A stretch of 64,000 nt of DNA from Treponema brennaborense DSM 12168. Lineage in GTDB: Bacteria; Spirochaetota; Spirochaetia; Treponematales; Treponemataceae. The position numbers and the translations under genes are program-made. The notes below the pieces were generated by a model. That model ran no database searches. It saw only the letters and a list, made by a program, of their open reading frames with translations, and was not told the origin of the DNA. The stretch lies in assembly GCF_000212415.1 (NCBI RefSeq), contig NC_015500.1, positions 2,604,001-2,668,000 on the forward strand, in the 5' to 3' direction. Positions 7,794 to 17,376 of this stretch are shown in pieces. The first letter of the stretch is position 1; each line of letters begins with the position of its first letter.

Positions 7794-10241
7794 ATGAAGT
7801 TTGACGCACAGCAATTTAAAGAAGCCCTGACGGAACGCCTGAAACGTCAGTACGGAAAAGACATAACGCAGGCAAACCGGCACGATCTTTTCGACGCAGT
7901 TTCCGCATCCGCGCTTGAACTGATAATGAACAACTGGATGGAAACCCGCCGCCAGTACGACAAAAAGCCGACCCGTCAAGTCTATTATTTGTCCGCGGAA
8001 TTCCTTATGGGACGCGCTTTGGGAAACAACCTGATCAACGCACTCATCCGCGACAGCGTTGCCGAAGTTCTCAAGGAAATGAACATCGATTACAATCTGC
8101 TTGAAGACGAAGAACCGGACGCCGGTCTCGGCAACGGCGGACTCGGCCGGCTCGCCGCCTGTTTCCTCGACTCGCTCGCAACGCTCGACTACCCGGGACA
8201 CGGATACGGAATCCGCTATGAATACGGCATGTTCGAGCAGCACATTGAAAACGGCTACCAAGTCGAATATCCCGACAACTGGCTGAAACACCGCGATCCG
8301 TGGGAAATCAAACGCAGCGACTTGGCAGTCACCGTTAAATTCGGCGGCCGCGTCGCCGTCCGCAAAGGTGAAAACGGACGCGATTGCTTTTACGTTGAAA
8401 ACGCGGAAAACGTAACGGCGATTCCCTTCGACATGCCGATCGTCGGCTACGACACGAATACGGTAAACACGCTGCGCCTGTGGCAGGCGTCTTCCCCGAA
8501 CGGATTCGACCTGCAACTGTTCAATAATATGGAATACAACCGCGCCGTCGAACGGCAGAACAGCGCCGAAAACATTTCCCGCGTTCTGTACCCGAACGAT
8601 TCCGGTCCCAGCGGCAAAGCGCTGCGGCTCAAGCAGCAATATTTTTTCACGTCCGCAAGTTTGCAGGATCTGATCCGGCATTTCGTACATAATCACGGAA
8701 CCGATTTCTCCAAATTTCCGGAACTGCACGTTATCCAGCTGAACGACACGCATCCGGTCGTCGCCATTCCCGAACTGATGCGCATCCTGATGGACGAATA
8801 CGGCATGGGTTGGGAAGATTCCTGGGGCATCGTGGCCAAAACGTTCGCATATACAAATCACACGATTCTTGCCGAAGCGCTCGAAAAGTGGCCGATCGAC
8901 ATTTTTCAGGGACTGCTGCCCCGTATTTATCAGATCGTCGAAGAAATCAACCGCCGCTTCCTGATCGAATTGCGCGGCAAATATCCGGCCGACTACGCAA
9001 AGCAGAACCGTATGTCCATCATCGCCAACGGGATGATTCACATGGCATGGCTCGCCATCCACGGCTCGTTCAGCGTGAACGGCGTCGCGGCGCTCCACAC
9101 CGAGCTGCTCAAAACGCAGGAACTCAAAGATTGGGCGGAATTATATCCGAAGAAATTCAACAACAAAACGAACGGCGTTACGCAGCGCCGCTGGCTGCTC
9201 AGCGCGAATCCCGAACTGGCGAACTTTATCACGCAGAAAATCGGACACGGCTGGGAAAAAGACCTGTCGAAACTCAAACAGCTCGAAAAATTTGCCGACG
9301 ATTCCGCCGTTCAGAAAGACTTTTTGGCTATCAAACGCCGCAACAAGGAACGCCTTGCCGACTATTTAAAAGTAACCCAAAACGAATTCCTTGATCCGGA
9401 CTCGATCTTCGACGTTCAGATCAAGCGTCTGCACGAATACAAACGGCAGCTGCTGAACGTACTGCACATCATGTACTTGTACAACCGCATTTTGGAAGAT
9501 CCGTCTTTCAATCCGCCGGCGCGTACGTACATTTTCGGCGCGAAGGCTGCGTCCGGTTACCGCCGCGCGAAATCGATCATAAAACTGATCAACACGGTCG
9601 CCGAGCGCATCAACAACGACCGCCGCGTCCGCGGAAAACTGCGCGTCGTATTCGTTGAAAATTACCGCGTCAGCGTGGCTGAAAAACTGTTTCCCGCGTC
9701 CGACGTATCCGAACAGATTTCAACCGCCGGAAAAGAAGCGTCCGGTACCGGAAACATGAAGTTCATGATAAACGGCGCGCTCACGCTGGGAACGCTCGAC
9801 GGTGCGAATATTGAAATCGTAGAAGAAGCCGGCAATGAAAACGCGTTCATCTTCGGTCTGACGGCCGACGAGATACTCAAGATAGAAAAAGAACACAGTT
9901 ATAATCCGCAGAAATATCTTGAACGCAATCCGCACTTGGCAAAAGTCATGAACCAGCTCATAGACGGAACTTACGATCCGACCCATCAGCTGTTCAAAGA
10001 GCTGTACGACTCGCTGGTATACGGAATAGAAGGGCAGCGCCCGGACGTGTATTACGTACTGGCGGATTTCGACGCGTATGCGGCGGCGCAGGAACAGGTG
10101 GCGGAAGCGTATACCGATTCCGCCGCTTGGGCAAAGAAAGCGATCCTGAACATTGCCCGTTCAGGCAAATTCAGTTCCGACCGCACGATTGAAGATTACG
10201 TGCGCGATATCTGGAAACTGAAAAAAGTAACGGTAAACTGA
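7794..10241 (+). CDS. glgP: Glycogen/starch alpha-glucan phosphorylase
   Basis: The enzyme phosphorolyses alpha-1,4-glucan from non-reducing ends, releasing glucose 1-phosphate with a pyridoxal phosphate cofactor. The 815-residue protein has normal length. Motifs include YLSAEFLMGRAL, GNGGLGRLAACFLDSLATL, IQLNDTHPVVAIPELMR and the PLP site EASGTGNMKFMINGALTLGT, where the cofactor Lys is residue 656. The start at 7794 is preceded by AAAGGGAG at good spacing, unlike upstream glgX. An earlier in-frame ATG at 7752 lacks a ribosome binding site. It is followed by a repeat array and a terminator shared with the convergent symporter gene. Confidence 0.97.
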   Translation: MKFDAQQFKEALTERLKRQYGKDITQANRHDLFDAVSASALELIMNNWMETRRQYDKKPTRQVYYLSAEFLMGRALGNNLINALIRDSVAEVLKEMNIDYNLLEDEEPDAGLGNGGLGRLAACFLDSLATLDYPGHGYGIRYEYGMFEQHIENGYQVEYPDNWLKHRDPWEIKRSDLAVTVKFGGRVAVRKGENGRDCFYVENAENVTAIPFDMPIVGYDTNTVNTLRLWQASSPNGFDLQLFNNMEYNRAVERQNSAENISRVLYPNDSGPSGKALRLKQQYFFTSASLQDLIRHFVHNHGTDFSKFPELHVIQLNDTHPVVAIPELMRILMDEYGMGWEDSWGIVAKTFAYTNHTILAEALEKWPIDIFQGLLPRIYQIVEEINRRFLIELRGKYPADYAKQNRMSIIANGMIHMAWLAIHGSFSVNGVAALHTELLKTQELKDWAELYPKKFNNKTNGVTQRRWLLSANPELANFITQKIGHGWEKDLSKLKQLEKFADDSAVQKDFLAIKRRNKERLADYLKVTQNEFLDPDSIFDVQIKRLHEYKRQLLNVLHIMYLYNRILEDPSFNPPARTYIFGAKAASGYRRAKSIIKLINTVAERINNDRRVRGKLRVVFVENYRVSVAEKLFPASDVSEQISTAGKEASGTGNMKFMINGALTLGTLDGANIEIVEEAGNENAFIFGLTADEILKIEKEHSYNPQKYLERNPHLAKVMNQLIDGTYDPTHQLFKELYDSLVYGIEGQRPDVYYVLADFDAYAAAQEQVAEAYTDSAAWAKKAILNIARSGKFSSDRTIEDYVRDIWKLKKVTVN

Positions 10242-10333
10242 CGGGCAGCTGCGGGAAACGTTCAACAGTTTCCGCAGCTTCTCCGCGTTCGGAATCAAGC
10301 CGTTGCTGCGTCTGGAACTAAACATTTGCACGG

Positions 10334-10489
10334 CGGCGGTTCGGTTTCAGGCAGCTGCTTGCACAAAAAAACCGGCGGTTCGGTTCCGGGCAGCGGTTTG
10401 CACAAAAAAACCGGCGGTTCGGTTCCGGGCAGCGGCTTGCACAAAAAAACCGGCGATTCGGTTCCAGGCAGCGGCTTGCACAAAAAAAC
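10334..10489. repeat. 39-bp tandem repeat, four copies, between glgP and the symporter gene
   Basis: Four 39-bp units at 10334, 10373, 10412 and 10451 differ at a few positions only. Each contains GGTTCGGTT and TTGCACAAAAAAACCGGC. The gap between glgP and the symporter gene (10242-10570, 329 nt) holds these repeats, a terminator and no convincing gene. The unit is a multiple of three and open on both strands, so short spurious reading frames run through it. Confidence 0.9.
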
Positions 10490-10530
10490 CGGCAATGAGA
10501 ACTTTTTTGAAAAGTTCCGCTGCCGGTTTT
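10485..10530. terminator. Bidirectional terminator between convergent glgP and symporter gene
   Basis: AAAACCGGCA (10485-10494) pairs with TGCCGGTTTT (10521-10530). Inside it, GAACTTTT pairs with AAAAGTTC. On the minus strand the stem runs into a continuous U-run, and on the plus strand into a U-rich stretch, so it can stop both genes. Its 5' arm overlaps the last 39-bp repeat. Confidence 0.75.
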
Positions 10531-10570
10531 CATTTTAAACGATGCCGGCGTTTTCGCCGGCACACGGAAT

Positions 10571-12058
10571 TTAATCTTCCAATTTCTTATACGCGTCGAA
10601 TTCGGCGAGTATTTCGGAATTTTTGTTTTTATCCAAAAGACTGACGACGACCGCAACTGTCAGACACACCAAAAATCCGGGAACGATTTCATACAAATCG
10701 AAAATTCCGCCGGAAAGCGGCTTCCACAACAGCACCGTAATACCGCCGGAAATCAGTCCCGCAAGCGCACCGTTCCGCGTTGTGCCCCGCCAAAACAGCG
10801 ACAGCAGCACCAACGGACCGAACGTCGCACCGAACCCGGCCCAGGCGTAGCTTACCAAACCGAAAATCGAACTGTTCGGATTCAGCGAAATACAGAACGC
10901 AACGGCGGCCACGGCCACGACGGTTATCCGGCTGACAAGCAGCGTCGTTTTTTCTCCGGCATCCTTTTTGATGAACCCCTTGAAAATATCGCGCGAAAAC
11001 GCCGAAGACGCGACCAAAAGTTGGGAATCGGCCGTACTCATCGCCGCCGCCAGAATACCGCACAAAAACAGTCCGCCGATAAACGCCGGATACGTTTTTT
11101 TAATCGCCTCGATAAACACCGTGTCCGCAGCCCCGGCGGAAAGTTCCGCCGGAAGCAGATACGCGCGGCCGAACGCACCCACGAGCAGCGCGGCGGCGAA
11201 CGCGATAACGACCCATATCATGGCGATCCGGCGCGACACTTTTACGTCCGCGTTTGAACGCAGCCCCATGAATCGAACCAAAATGTGCGGCATCCCGAAA
11301 TAGCCGAGCCCCCACGCCAACGCCGAAACGATACTCATCGTACCGAACGAACCGCCGGCAACGAACGGATTTAAAAAGTTCGTACCGAATTCACTCAGCT
11401 TTACGGCGGCTTCTGCCGGCCCGCCCAACGACACGACCATGATAATCGCGGTAACCACCAGCGAAACGAACATCAGCGTTCCCTGGACGAAGTCGGTCGC
11501 GCAGACGGCAAGATATCCGCCGAGCAGCGTATACGCCAAAATGACCGCGATCCCCAGCAGCAGCGCCGGCAGATACGGAATATTGAAAACGGAATTGAAC
11601 AGTTTCGCGCACGCGACAAAACCGGACGCGGTATAAATGGTAAAGAAAATCAAAATGAAAACGACCGACACCGCGGAAATCAGCCGCTTTGAATCTTTAA
11701 AACGGTTGGTGAAGAATTCGGGAATCGTGATCGCGTCGTTCGTATGAATCGTATATTTGCGCAGCCGTTTCGCAACGAGCAGCCAATTCAAGTACGTTCC
11801 GATAATCAAACCGACGGCAGTCCAAAACGCTTCTTTCATACCGCCCAGATACGCAACGCCGGGCAGCCCCATCAAAAGCCAGCCGGACATGTCCGAAGCT
11901 TCGGCACTTAAAGCCGTCATCCACGGCCCCACCTTGCGGCCGCCCAAAAAGAAATCGCCGGAACTGGAATTTTTCTTCATATAACGCCAGCCGATCATGA
12001 CCATTACGGAAAGATAGCAGACGAAAGCTGCCAGAACGCTTACCATTCTCGAGTTCAC
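10571..12058 (-). CDS. putP: Sodium/proline (solute:Na+) symporter, PutP-like
   Basis: This 495-residue integral membrane protein belongs to the SSS family and most resembles PutP, which imports proline with Na+. The signature ASDMSGWLLMGLPG is present, followed by about twelve hydrophobic helices and a charged C-terminal tail. Length is close to the 502 residues of the E. coli protein. The start is GTG at 12056-12058, preceded by AGGGGT at 6 nt, and a -10 TATACT lies at 12096-12101. A longer reading frame upstream overlaps the promoter and is rejected. The substrate could be another amino acid, since specificity cannot be read from the sequence. Confidence 0.87.
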   Translation of the reverse strand: MNSRMVSVLAAFVCYLSVMVMIGWRYMKKNSSSGDFFLGGRKVGPWMTALSAEASDMSGWLLMGLPGVAYLGGMKEAFWTAVGLIIGTYLNWLLVAKRLRKYTIHTNDAITIPEFFTNRFKDSKRLISAVSVVFILIFFTIYTASGFVACAKLFNSVFNIPYLPALLLGIAVILAYTLLGGYLAVCATDFVQGTLMFVSLVVTAIIMVVSLGGPAEAAVKLSEFGTNFLNPFVAGGSFGTMSIVSALAWGLGYFGMPHILVRFMGLRSNADVKVSRRIAMIWVVIAFAAALLVGAFGRAYLLPAELSAGAADTVFIEAIKKTYPAFIGGLFLCGILAAAMSTADSQLLVASSAFSRDIFKGFIKKDAGEKTTLLVSRITVVAVAAVAFCISLNPNSSIFGLVSYAWAGFGATFGPLVLLSLFWRGTTRNGALAGLISGGITVLLWKPLSGGIFDLYEIVPGFLVCLTVAVVVSLLDKNKNSEILAEFDAYKKLED

Positions 12059-12095
12059 AATATTACCCCTGTTAAAATTATTTAAATATACGTTC

Positions 12096-12101
12096 AGTAT
12101 A
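12096..12101 (-). promoter_or_regulatory. -10 box of the symporter gene
   Basis: TATACT on the minus strand lies about 38 nt before the GTG start, giving a short leader that contains the AGGGGT ribosome binding site. Confidence 0.4.
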
Positions 12102-12168
12102 CCAGCGAACGCGTAATCCCGCAACCCGTAAAAACTTAAAAAAATTTGCGTATTCGACCTTTATGCGG

Positions 12169-12174
12169 TATACT
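12169..12174 (+). promoter_or_regulatory. -10 box of the EAL-domain gene (leaderless type)
   Basis: TATACT ends exactly 6 nt before the ATG at 12181, and no Shine-Dalgarno is present. The predicted first transcribed base is the A of the start codon. Confidence 0.5.
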
Positions 12175-12180
12175 GAATAA

Positions 12181-14478
12181 ATGAACCGTTCGAATACGAA
12201 TAGCACAAAGCCGTACCTGTTTGCAATCATCATCTTCCTATTCGTTCTCCTGCTGGCGGGATTACTGACACTTTATTTCATTTCCAACAGAACCATTCTG
12301 AAGTCCGAAACGGAAAGTTCCGTCGCGTCCGTCGCTCAGGTAACCGTAACGGCAATACAAACCCGACTGCACAGCGTCCTGCACAACATGGAAGTGTCGG
12401 CGCTGGCCGCACTGCAAATGAATTCGCCGCAGGAACTGCTGGAGTTCGTCCGGCAGGCCGACACCGACAACACCTTCAAAGATATCACCTGGATGCAGCG
12501 CGACGGCAGCGCGCAGTCGGTATCGGGAAAACGGCTGAACATTCCGATAACGCCGGAACATGAAAACGTATTTTCCGGCCGGTCGGCCGTATTTTACGTT
12601 GAGGACTCCCCCGTTACGCATATGCCGTCGATCGTTGCGGCGGTGCCCGCGTCTATCGGCGGAAACCGGAGCGGTATTCTCATGGGAAGCAGCCCGGTAA
12701 CCTTTTTAAGCAGCTTTCTGCTGATAGACACGTTCAACGGGCAGGGCTTTTCGCATATCGTCGACTCGCACGGTAATCTGATTCTGACCTCCGAAAACAG
12801 CAATTCCGAGCAGACGCAATCGAATTTCTTCGATCATATGAAAAAAGAGGGAACCGTTACCAGAGATTACTCTCTGGAAAAAATGCAGCGAAATATGGAA
12901 AACATGCTGCCGGGATTTCTGTACTACCGCTTTCCGGGCGGAAAAGAAAAGGTGCTCTATTACATTCCCGTGGAAGCAGACGACTGGTATCTTTTTTCCA
13001 TACTGCCGGTTGAAGCCACGCAGGAACGCATTTTTCAGCAAATAACCAATTCCGCCGCCTTCAGCTTTATCATTATCGTGCTGTTCACGACGACCGCGGC
13101 CCTCTTTATGAAGCACAACCGGAAATACCGCAAAGAGCTCGAAACCGCACTGTTCGTCGATCCGATTACCGGCGGTATAAGCTGCATGAAATTCGAACAG
13201 CTCGCCCGCAAACGGATTACCGAAGCGCTTCCGGGAACGTATACGTTTTTATCGCTGGATATCTGCGGATTCAAGCTGATAAACGACATCAACGGCGGAG
13301 GCGGCGGCAACGCAACGCTCATGTACACCCATTCGGTTCTGTCAACATTTCTGAACGATGAAACGATCATGTGCCGCGTAAACGCGGATGTTTTCAACGT
13401 ACTGATGCCCACCGTAAGCGAAGCGCAAATCAAAAAAATGCTGACGGAATTTTCCGCCGCACTGAATAAATTCAACGAAACGCGCAAAAACAAATATTTT
13501 CTGCGCATAAAAGCCGGCCTTTACATGATAAGCGATTCCGGCCTGAGTTTTATGGCGATCAGAGACCGCAGCAACATCGCCCGCAAATTGGCAAAAGAAA
13601 AACAGCGGGCAACGCTCTTTGCTTACGAGTTTTATAACGATGCGGAATTGCTGCGCCAAAACACCGAACGTGAATTTGAAAATTCAATGGAACAGGCGCT
13701 CAGAAATCGGGAATTTAAAATGTATTTACAGCCCAAAATCAATATCCAAACCGGTAAGATTGCGGGAGCCGAGGCGCTCGTCCGTTGGGAAAATCCTTCG
13801 TACGGGCTTCTTCCGCCGGATAAATTCATTCCGGTATTCGAGCGCAACGGATTCATAACGATGATCGACCTGTACATTTTCGAGCAGGCGTGTTCGTTTC
13901 TGCGCCGGCAAATTGACGAAAACGCAGCGGTGCTGCATATTTCGGTTAATTTGTCGCGCGCACATCTGTTCGATCCCGATTTTTTGCAGAAATTCATCGT
14001 TATTAGGAACAAATACGATATTCCGTCCCAGCTGCTTGAATTTGAAATAACCGAATCGATGGCGTTCCAGCAGTCCGCTATTATTGCCGACGTTATCAAT
14101 AAAATCCACGCGGCAGGTTTCAGCTGCTCAATAGACGACTTCGGCAGCGGGTATTCGTCGCTGAACGCACTGGCGGACATTCCGGCAGACGTGCTGAAAT
14201 TGGATAAAGCTTTTTTCAGAAACGATTCCCAAAAGGAAAACCGCAACCACCGGATCATTGCGTCCGTCATCGCGCTGGCAAAACAGCTGGGCATGAAAGT
14301 CGTTGCCGAAGGCATTGAAACGACCTCCCAAGCGCATTTTCTGCAGAACGTCCGCTGCGATATCATTCAAGGCTATATTTATTCCCGCCCGCTGACCGTC
14401 GCGGATTTTACCCTGTTCAGTGAAAACTGGAAACAAAGCCCGTCCATACCGGCCGCATACGAAATACAGGAATCGTAA
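12181..14478 (+). CDS. Membrane-bound c-di-GMP phosphodiesterase with degenerate GGDEF and EAL domains
   Basis: The 765-residue protein begins with a membrane helix (about residues 12-35). An extracytoplasmic Cache-like sensor follows (about 40-285), then a second helix (about 287-308), a GGDEF domain and an EAL domain. The GGDEF signature is replaced by NADVF (residues 401-405), so cyclase activity is unlikely. The EAL domain looks complete: GAEALVRW (Glu531), FEITES, DDFGSGYSSLNAL, KLDKAFF and VVAEGIET. It should hydrolyse cyclic di-GMP in response to an external signal, with the GGDEF relic perhaps binding GTP as a regulator. It diverges from the symporter gene. Confidence 0.9.
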   Translation: MNRSNTNSTKPYLFAIIIFLFVLLLAGLLTLYFISNRTILKSETESSVASVAQVTVTAIQTRLHSVLHNMEVSALAALQMNSPQELLEFVRQADTDNTFKDITWMQRDGSAQSVSGKRLNIPITPEHENVFSGRSAVFYVEDSPVTHMPSIVAAVPASIGGNRSGILMGSSPVTFLSSFLLIDTFNGQGFSHIVDSHGNLILTSENSNSEQTQSNFFDHMKKEGTVTRDYSLEKMQRNMENMLPGFLYYRFPGGKEKVLYYIPVEADDWYLFSILPVEATQERIFQQITNSAAFSFIIIVLFTTTAALFMKHNRKYRKELETALFVDPITGGISCMKFEQLARKRITEALPGTYTFLSLDICGFKLINDINGGGGGNATLMYTHSVLSTFLNDETIMCRVNADVFNVLMPTVSEAQIKKMLTEFSAALNKFNETRKNKYFLRIKAGLYMISDSGLSFMAIRDRSNIARKLAKEKQRATLFAYEFYNDAELLRQNTEREFENSMEQALRNREFKMYLQPKINIQTGKIAGAEALVRWENPSYGLLPPDKFIPVFERNGFITMIDLYIFEQACSFLRRQIDENAAVLHISVNLSRAHLFDPDFLQKFIVIRNKYDIPSQLLEFEITESMAFQQSAIIADVINKIHAAGFSCSIDDFGSGYSSLNALADIPADVLKLDKAFFRNDSQKENRNHRIIASVIALAKQLGMKVVAEGIETTSQAHFLQNVRCDIIQGYIYSRPLTVADFTLFSENWKQSPSIPAAYEIQES

Positions 14479-14538
14479 CAGCCGCTCGCCGGGGCCGAAC
14501 CGGGATCCGAACGGCAAAGCGTATCGCGCTGATACGCA

Positions 14539-15585
14539 CTACACCGCGTAATATGCAATCGTATACGAACCGCATTCGGTAAATCCGGCTTTTGCGTAAG
14601 CGGCGCGAGCGGCGCCGTTCCCGATTTTAACGAACAGAACCGCCTGCTGCCCGCCACGCGCCGCGTTTTCCGCTATATACCGGACCAGTCGCGCCGCCAA
14701 CCCTTTGTTGCGGTGTTCGGGGACCGTAAACACACCGCCGATCTGCACACACTTTGCCGACACCGCACTCACGGAAGCTTTCGCCGCAAAACCCGCACCG
14801 CCCGGCAAACCGACGCCGAACACACGGCGGCGGGCGAGCGCTTTCCGCAGCGCGCCTCGGCACGGCAATTCGCTGAACGGCCTGCCTTCCGGCAGCACTT
14901 CGACGATATCGTAGGCGCGCTGCAGCGGATACAGCAGGTCTTCGTCGGCGGCGGAACACTGAATCACCGGCAGTTCGGCGATAGACGATTCGGTAATCGG
15001 CAGTATTTTCGGCAGCCGCGGCGCCGATTGTCCGGCAGCAGACAAGGCTTCCGGCAGCCGCGGCGCCGATTGTCCGGCAGCAGGCAAGGCTTCCGGCGGA
15101 CGCGGCGCCTCGATTCGTTCAGAAGCCGGCAGCGTTTCCGAAAATCGCACCGTCGTCGGCATTTCCGTCGTCGGCGTTTCCGCCGCCGGGCATACCGGCG
15201 ACGCCCCGTACGACATCAGCACGTACGACCTGACTTCGGCGGGAACGGGCTGCGCGCCCGACTCCGCGGCCGCACGCATAAGGATTCCGGTACCGGCGGC
15301 GGCGCCGCTGATACAGTACACGCTCCGATCGGTAAACAGACAGCGCAAGACGTGCGCCGCGTTCCGGCAAAAATCAGCCGAAAGTTCCGGCGGAAAACAA
15401 TGCAGCATGAGCCCCGCTTTTGAAACGAATACGACGCCGCACACTCGCCGGTCTGCTATCAAACAATACGACCGCGCGTCGCTTTCGGAAAAACGTTCCG
15501 TTAATTGCACGCAAAAAGGTTCGTGCAGGGAAAGAAACGCCCGCACCTGCTCCGGAGGCACTGCTGAAGCGGCAACAACATACAT
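14539..15585 (-). CDS. GNAT-family N-acetyltransferase with variable linker
   Basis: The 348-residue protein has an N-terminal ~120-residue domain of unrecognised type, then an Ala/Pro/Glu-rich linker containing two copies of a 14-residue repeat. A C-terminal GNAT fold follows (about residues 215-345). The acetyl-CoA binding loop is VPEHRNKGLAARLVRYI, followed by VGNGAARAAYAKAGF-like sequence (KIGNGAARAAYAKAGFTE). The substrate is unknown. It is the last gene of the trxB-nagZ-GNAT run, 12 nt after the nagZ stop. The linker repeat is encoded by 42-bp direct repeats at 15011 and 15053. Confidence 0.75.
   Translation of the reverse strand: MYVVAASAVPPEQVRAFLSLHEPFCVQLTERFSESDARSYCLIADRRVCGVVFVSKAGLMLHCFPPELSADFCRNAAHVLRCLFTDRSVYCISGAAAGTGILMRAAAESGAQPVPAEVRSYVLMSYGASPVCPAAETPTTEMPTTVRFSETLPASERIEAPRPPEALPAAGQSAPRLPEALSAAGQSAPRLPKILPITESSIAELPVIQCSAADEDLLYPLQRAYDIVEVLPEGRPFSELPCRGALRKALARRRVFGVGLPGGAGFAAKASVSAVSAKCVQIGGVFTVPEHRNKGLAARLVRYIAENAARGGQQAVLFVKIGNGAARAAYAKAGFTECGSYTIAYYAV
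15011..15094. repeat. 42-bp direct repeat, two copies, in the GNAT gene linker
   Basis: Two nearly identical 42-bp units (15011-15052 and 15053-15094, one difference) are followed by a partial third. They keep the reading frame and lengthen a low-complexity linker. Confidence 0.85.
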
Positions 15586-15597
15586 ATCGCGCCGCCG

Positions 15598-17376
15598 TTA
15601 CGGAGAAAGCGGCAGCGTTCCGCGCGCGCTGAATTCACCGGCAAGCAGGCCGAACACTGCGGCGAACGAATACGGCGAATAACTGTACGCCAGCAGAACG
15701 GTATCGGCCCAATCGCATTTCATCGCGGGAAACGGCGCCAAGACCGATATAACGATCGTCTTGACGTCAAGCTGCCGCAGCCGCTCGGCAACCGCCGCGC
15801 TCGCCGCGTCTGCAACGCAGATAATCACGGTGTCGAAATCCTTCGCAAAACCGGCAAGGTAATCGGACATCCATTCCGTCTCGTTCGGCCCCATCGCGTA
15901 ATTGAACTGCACGAATTTTGCGTCGGGATAACGCAGTTTTGCTTCCGAAAAAAACGAAGGGAACTGCTTCTGCCCGGCCAGCAGGATACGCTCGCCCGCA
16001 GCAGGCGCATACGGAACGCTGCCGCCCTTGAATACGGAGATCGACCGGCACGCCTGAGACAGAAAAAAATCCGCCCCGTCGGGATCGGGAATCGATTCCG
16101 CTATTTTCGACACGTCGGGATACAGCGGAACGGCCGTACCGCTTTTGAAATAAACCAATTTGGCATGAATGACCCGCCGGGCAGCGTCGGCAACGCGCGC
16201 TTTAAACGCCGCGGACGTCTTCATCAGTTCCAGATTGGAGCGCCACAGCGCTTCGTTCAACTGAGCCGTCGTAGACGAAATAATGATATCGTTTCCGGCT
16301 TCAATCGCCATTCTGAACGCGGACGAAAGATTCCCCGCGTACATCGTAGCGCCGTTCATCATCATGTCGTCGGTAATGATCAGCCCCTCGTAGCCGAGCT
16401 TGGTTCGCAGAATATCCGTCAGGAATACCTTTGAAAGCGACGCCGGCTCGCCGTTCGGAACGATCTGCGGAAAACTCAAATGACCGGACATAATCGCGGG
16501 AATTTTTTCCGCGATCAGATATTTGAACGGCACCAATTCCCGATTCAGCAGCGTGTCGAGATCGATAGAAATAACCGGCAGATTTCCATGGGAATCGACG
16601 CCGGTGTCGCCGTGACCGGGAAAATGCTTCGCCGTCGGAATGACTCCGGCCGCCAAAGATCCCGCGGTAAAAGCCGCGCCCAGCACGCCCACCGAATCAC
16701 CGTCTTCGCCGAACGAACGCGGACCGATGACGCTGGAATCGTGATTCGTATACAAATCGACCGTCGGCGCAAAATTCATATTGATTCCGAGCGCACGCAA
16801 TTCCCGGCTGATGTAATAGCCGCTGAACCAAGCGTCCGCCGCATATCCTGAAGCACCGATTGCAAGGTTTCCCGGCGTGTCGCTCGTTTCGCCTTTCACG
16901 TGCCGAATCCAGCCGCCTTCCTGATCGGTCGCGACGAACAGCGGGATTTGGAATCTGCGCTGTTGGGATTTCTGTTGTAAACTGACAACGGATTCCGCAA
17001 CGAGCGTCGTGTTGTCCGTGTTCCAGCCGAATACTTTCACACTGCCCAGTCCGCGCTCCACCACCCAGCGGTTCAAAAGCTCGGACGGTTCCTGTCCCGC
17101 CCAGCCGAACATGAAAATCTGCGCAAGCAGTTCTTCGTCGCTCATGCGCGAAACGAGCGTATCCGCAAGCACGTCCGCCGGATAATCGCTCCAGAACGTA
17201 ATCCGTTCGGGCAGAGCCGCTTCAATCGGCGCAGCGGCAGATTGCGCGGAAGGGGCCTGCGCACCGGCAAAAAACGAGAAGCATACGGATAGAAAAACGG
17301 CCGCTGCCGTCCGCGCGGCGCTCCCCAAAAAACGGCCGCGCCCGGCACGCCCGCGCACAATCTGCAATTTTGCCAT
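15598..17376 (-). CDS. nagZ: Exported beta-N-acetylhexosaminidase, glycoside hydrolase family 3
   Basis: The 592-residue protein has a basic N-terminus and a hydrophobic signal segment ending near GAQA (about residues 22-42). A GH3 barrel follows, with the NagZ-type signature KHFPGHGDTGVDSHGNLP, and GLIITDDMMMNG holds the nucleophile Asp. A second alpha/beta domain (about 430-592) resembles the C-terminal GH3 domain. It probably removes N-acetylglucosamine from muropeptides or glycans outside the cytoplasm. Its ATG follows the trxB stop directly. NagZ enzymes of Gram-negatives are usually shorter and cytoplasmic, so this is closer to the longer exported GH3 type and the symbol is tentative. 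Confidence 0.85.
   Translation of the reverse strand: MAKLQIVRGRAGRGRFLGSAARTAAAVFLSVCFSFFAGAQAPSAQSAAAPIEAALPERITFWSDYPADVLADTLVSRMSDEELLAQIFMFGWAGQEPSELLNRWVVERGLGSVKVFGWNTDNTTLVAESVVSLQQKSQQRRFQIPLFVATDQEGGWIRHVKGETSDTPGNLAIGASGYAADAWFSGYYISRELRALGINMNFAPTVDLYTNHDSSVIGPRSFGEDGDSVGVLGAAFTAGSLAAGVIPTAKHFPGHGDTGVDSHGNLPVISIDLDTLLNRELVPFKYLIAEKIPAIMSGHLSFPQIVPNGEPASLSKVFLTDILRTKLGYEGLIITDDMMMNGATMYAGNLSSAFRMAIEAGNDIIISSTTAQLNEALWRSNLELMKTSAAFKARVADAARRVIHAKLVYFKSGTAVPLYPDVSKIAESIPDPDGADFFLSQACRSISVFKGGSVPYAPAAGERILLAGQKQFPSFFSEAKLRYPDAKFVQFNYAMGPNETEWMSDYLAGFAKDFDTVIICVADAASAAVAERLRQLDVKTIVISVLAPFPAMKCDWADTVLLAYSYSPYSFAAVFGLLAGEFSARGTLPLSP

Noticed and set aside
7719-9098. 459-codon frame antisense to glgP
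   Set aside because: It lies over highly conserved glgP sequence, has no recognisable domain and is explained by codon bias.
10334-10489. 39-bp repeats as a CRISPR array
   Set aside because: Units are contiguous with no unique spacers and no cas genes are present.
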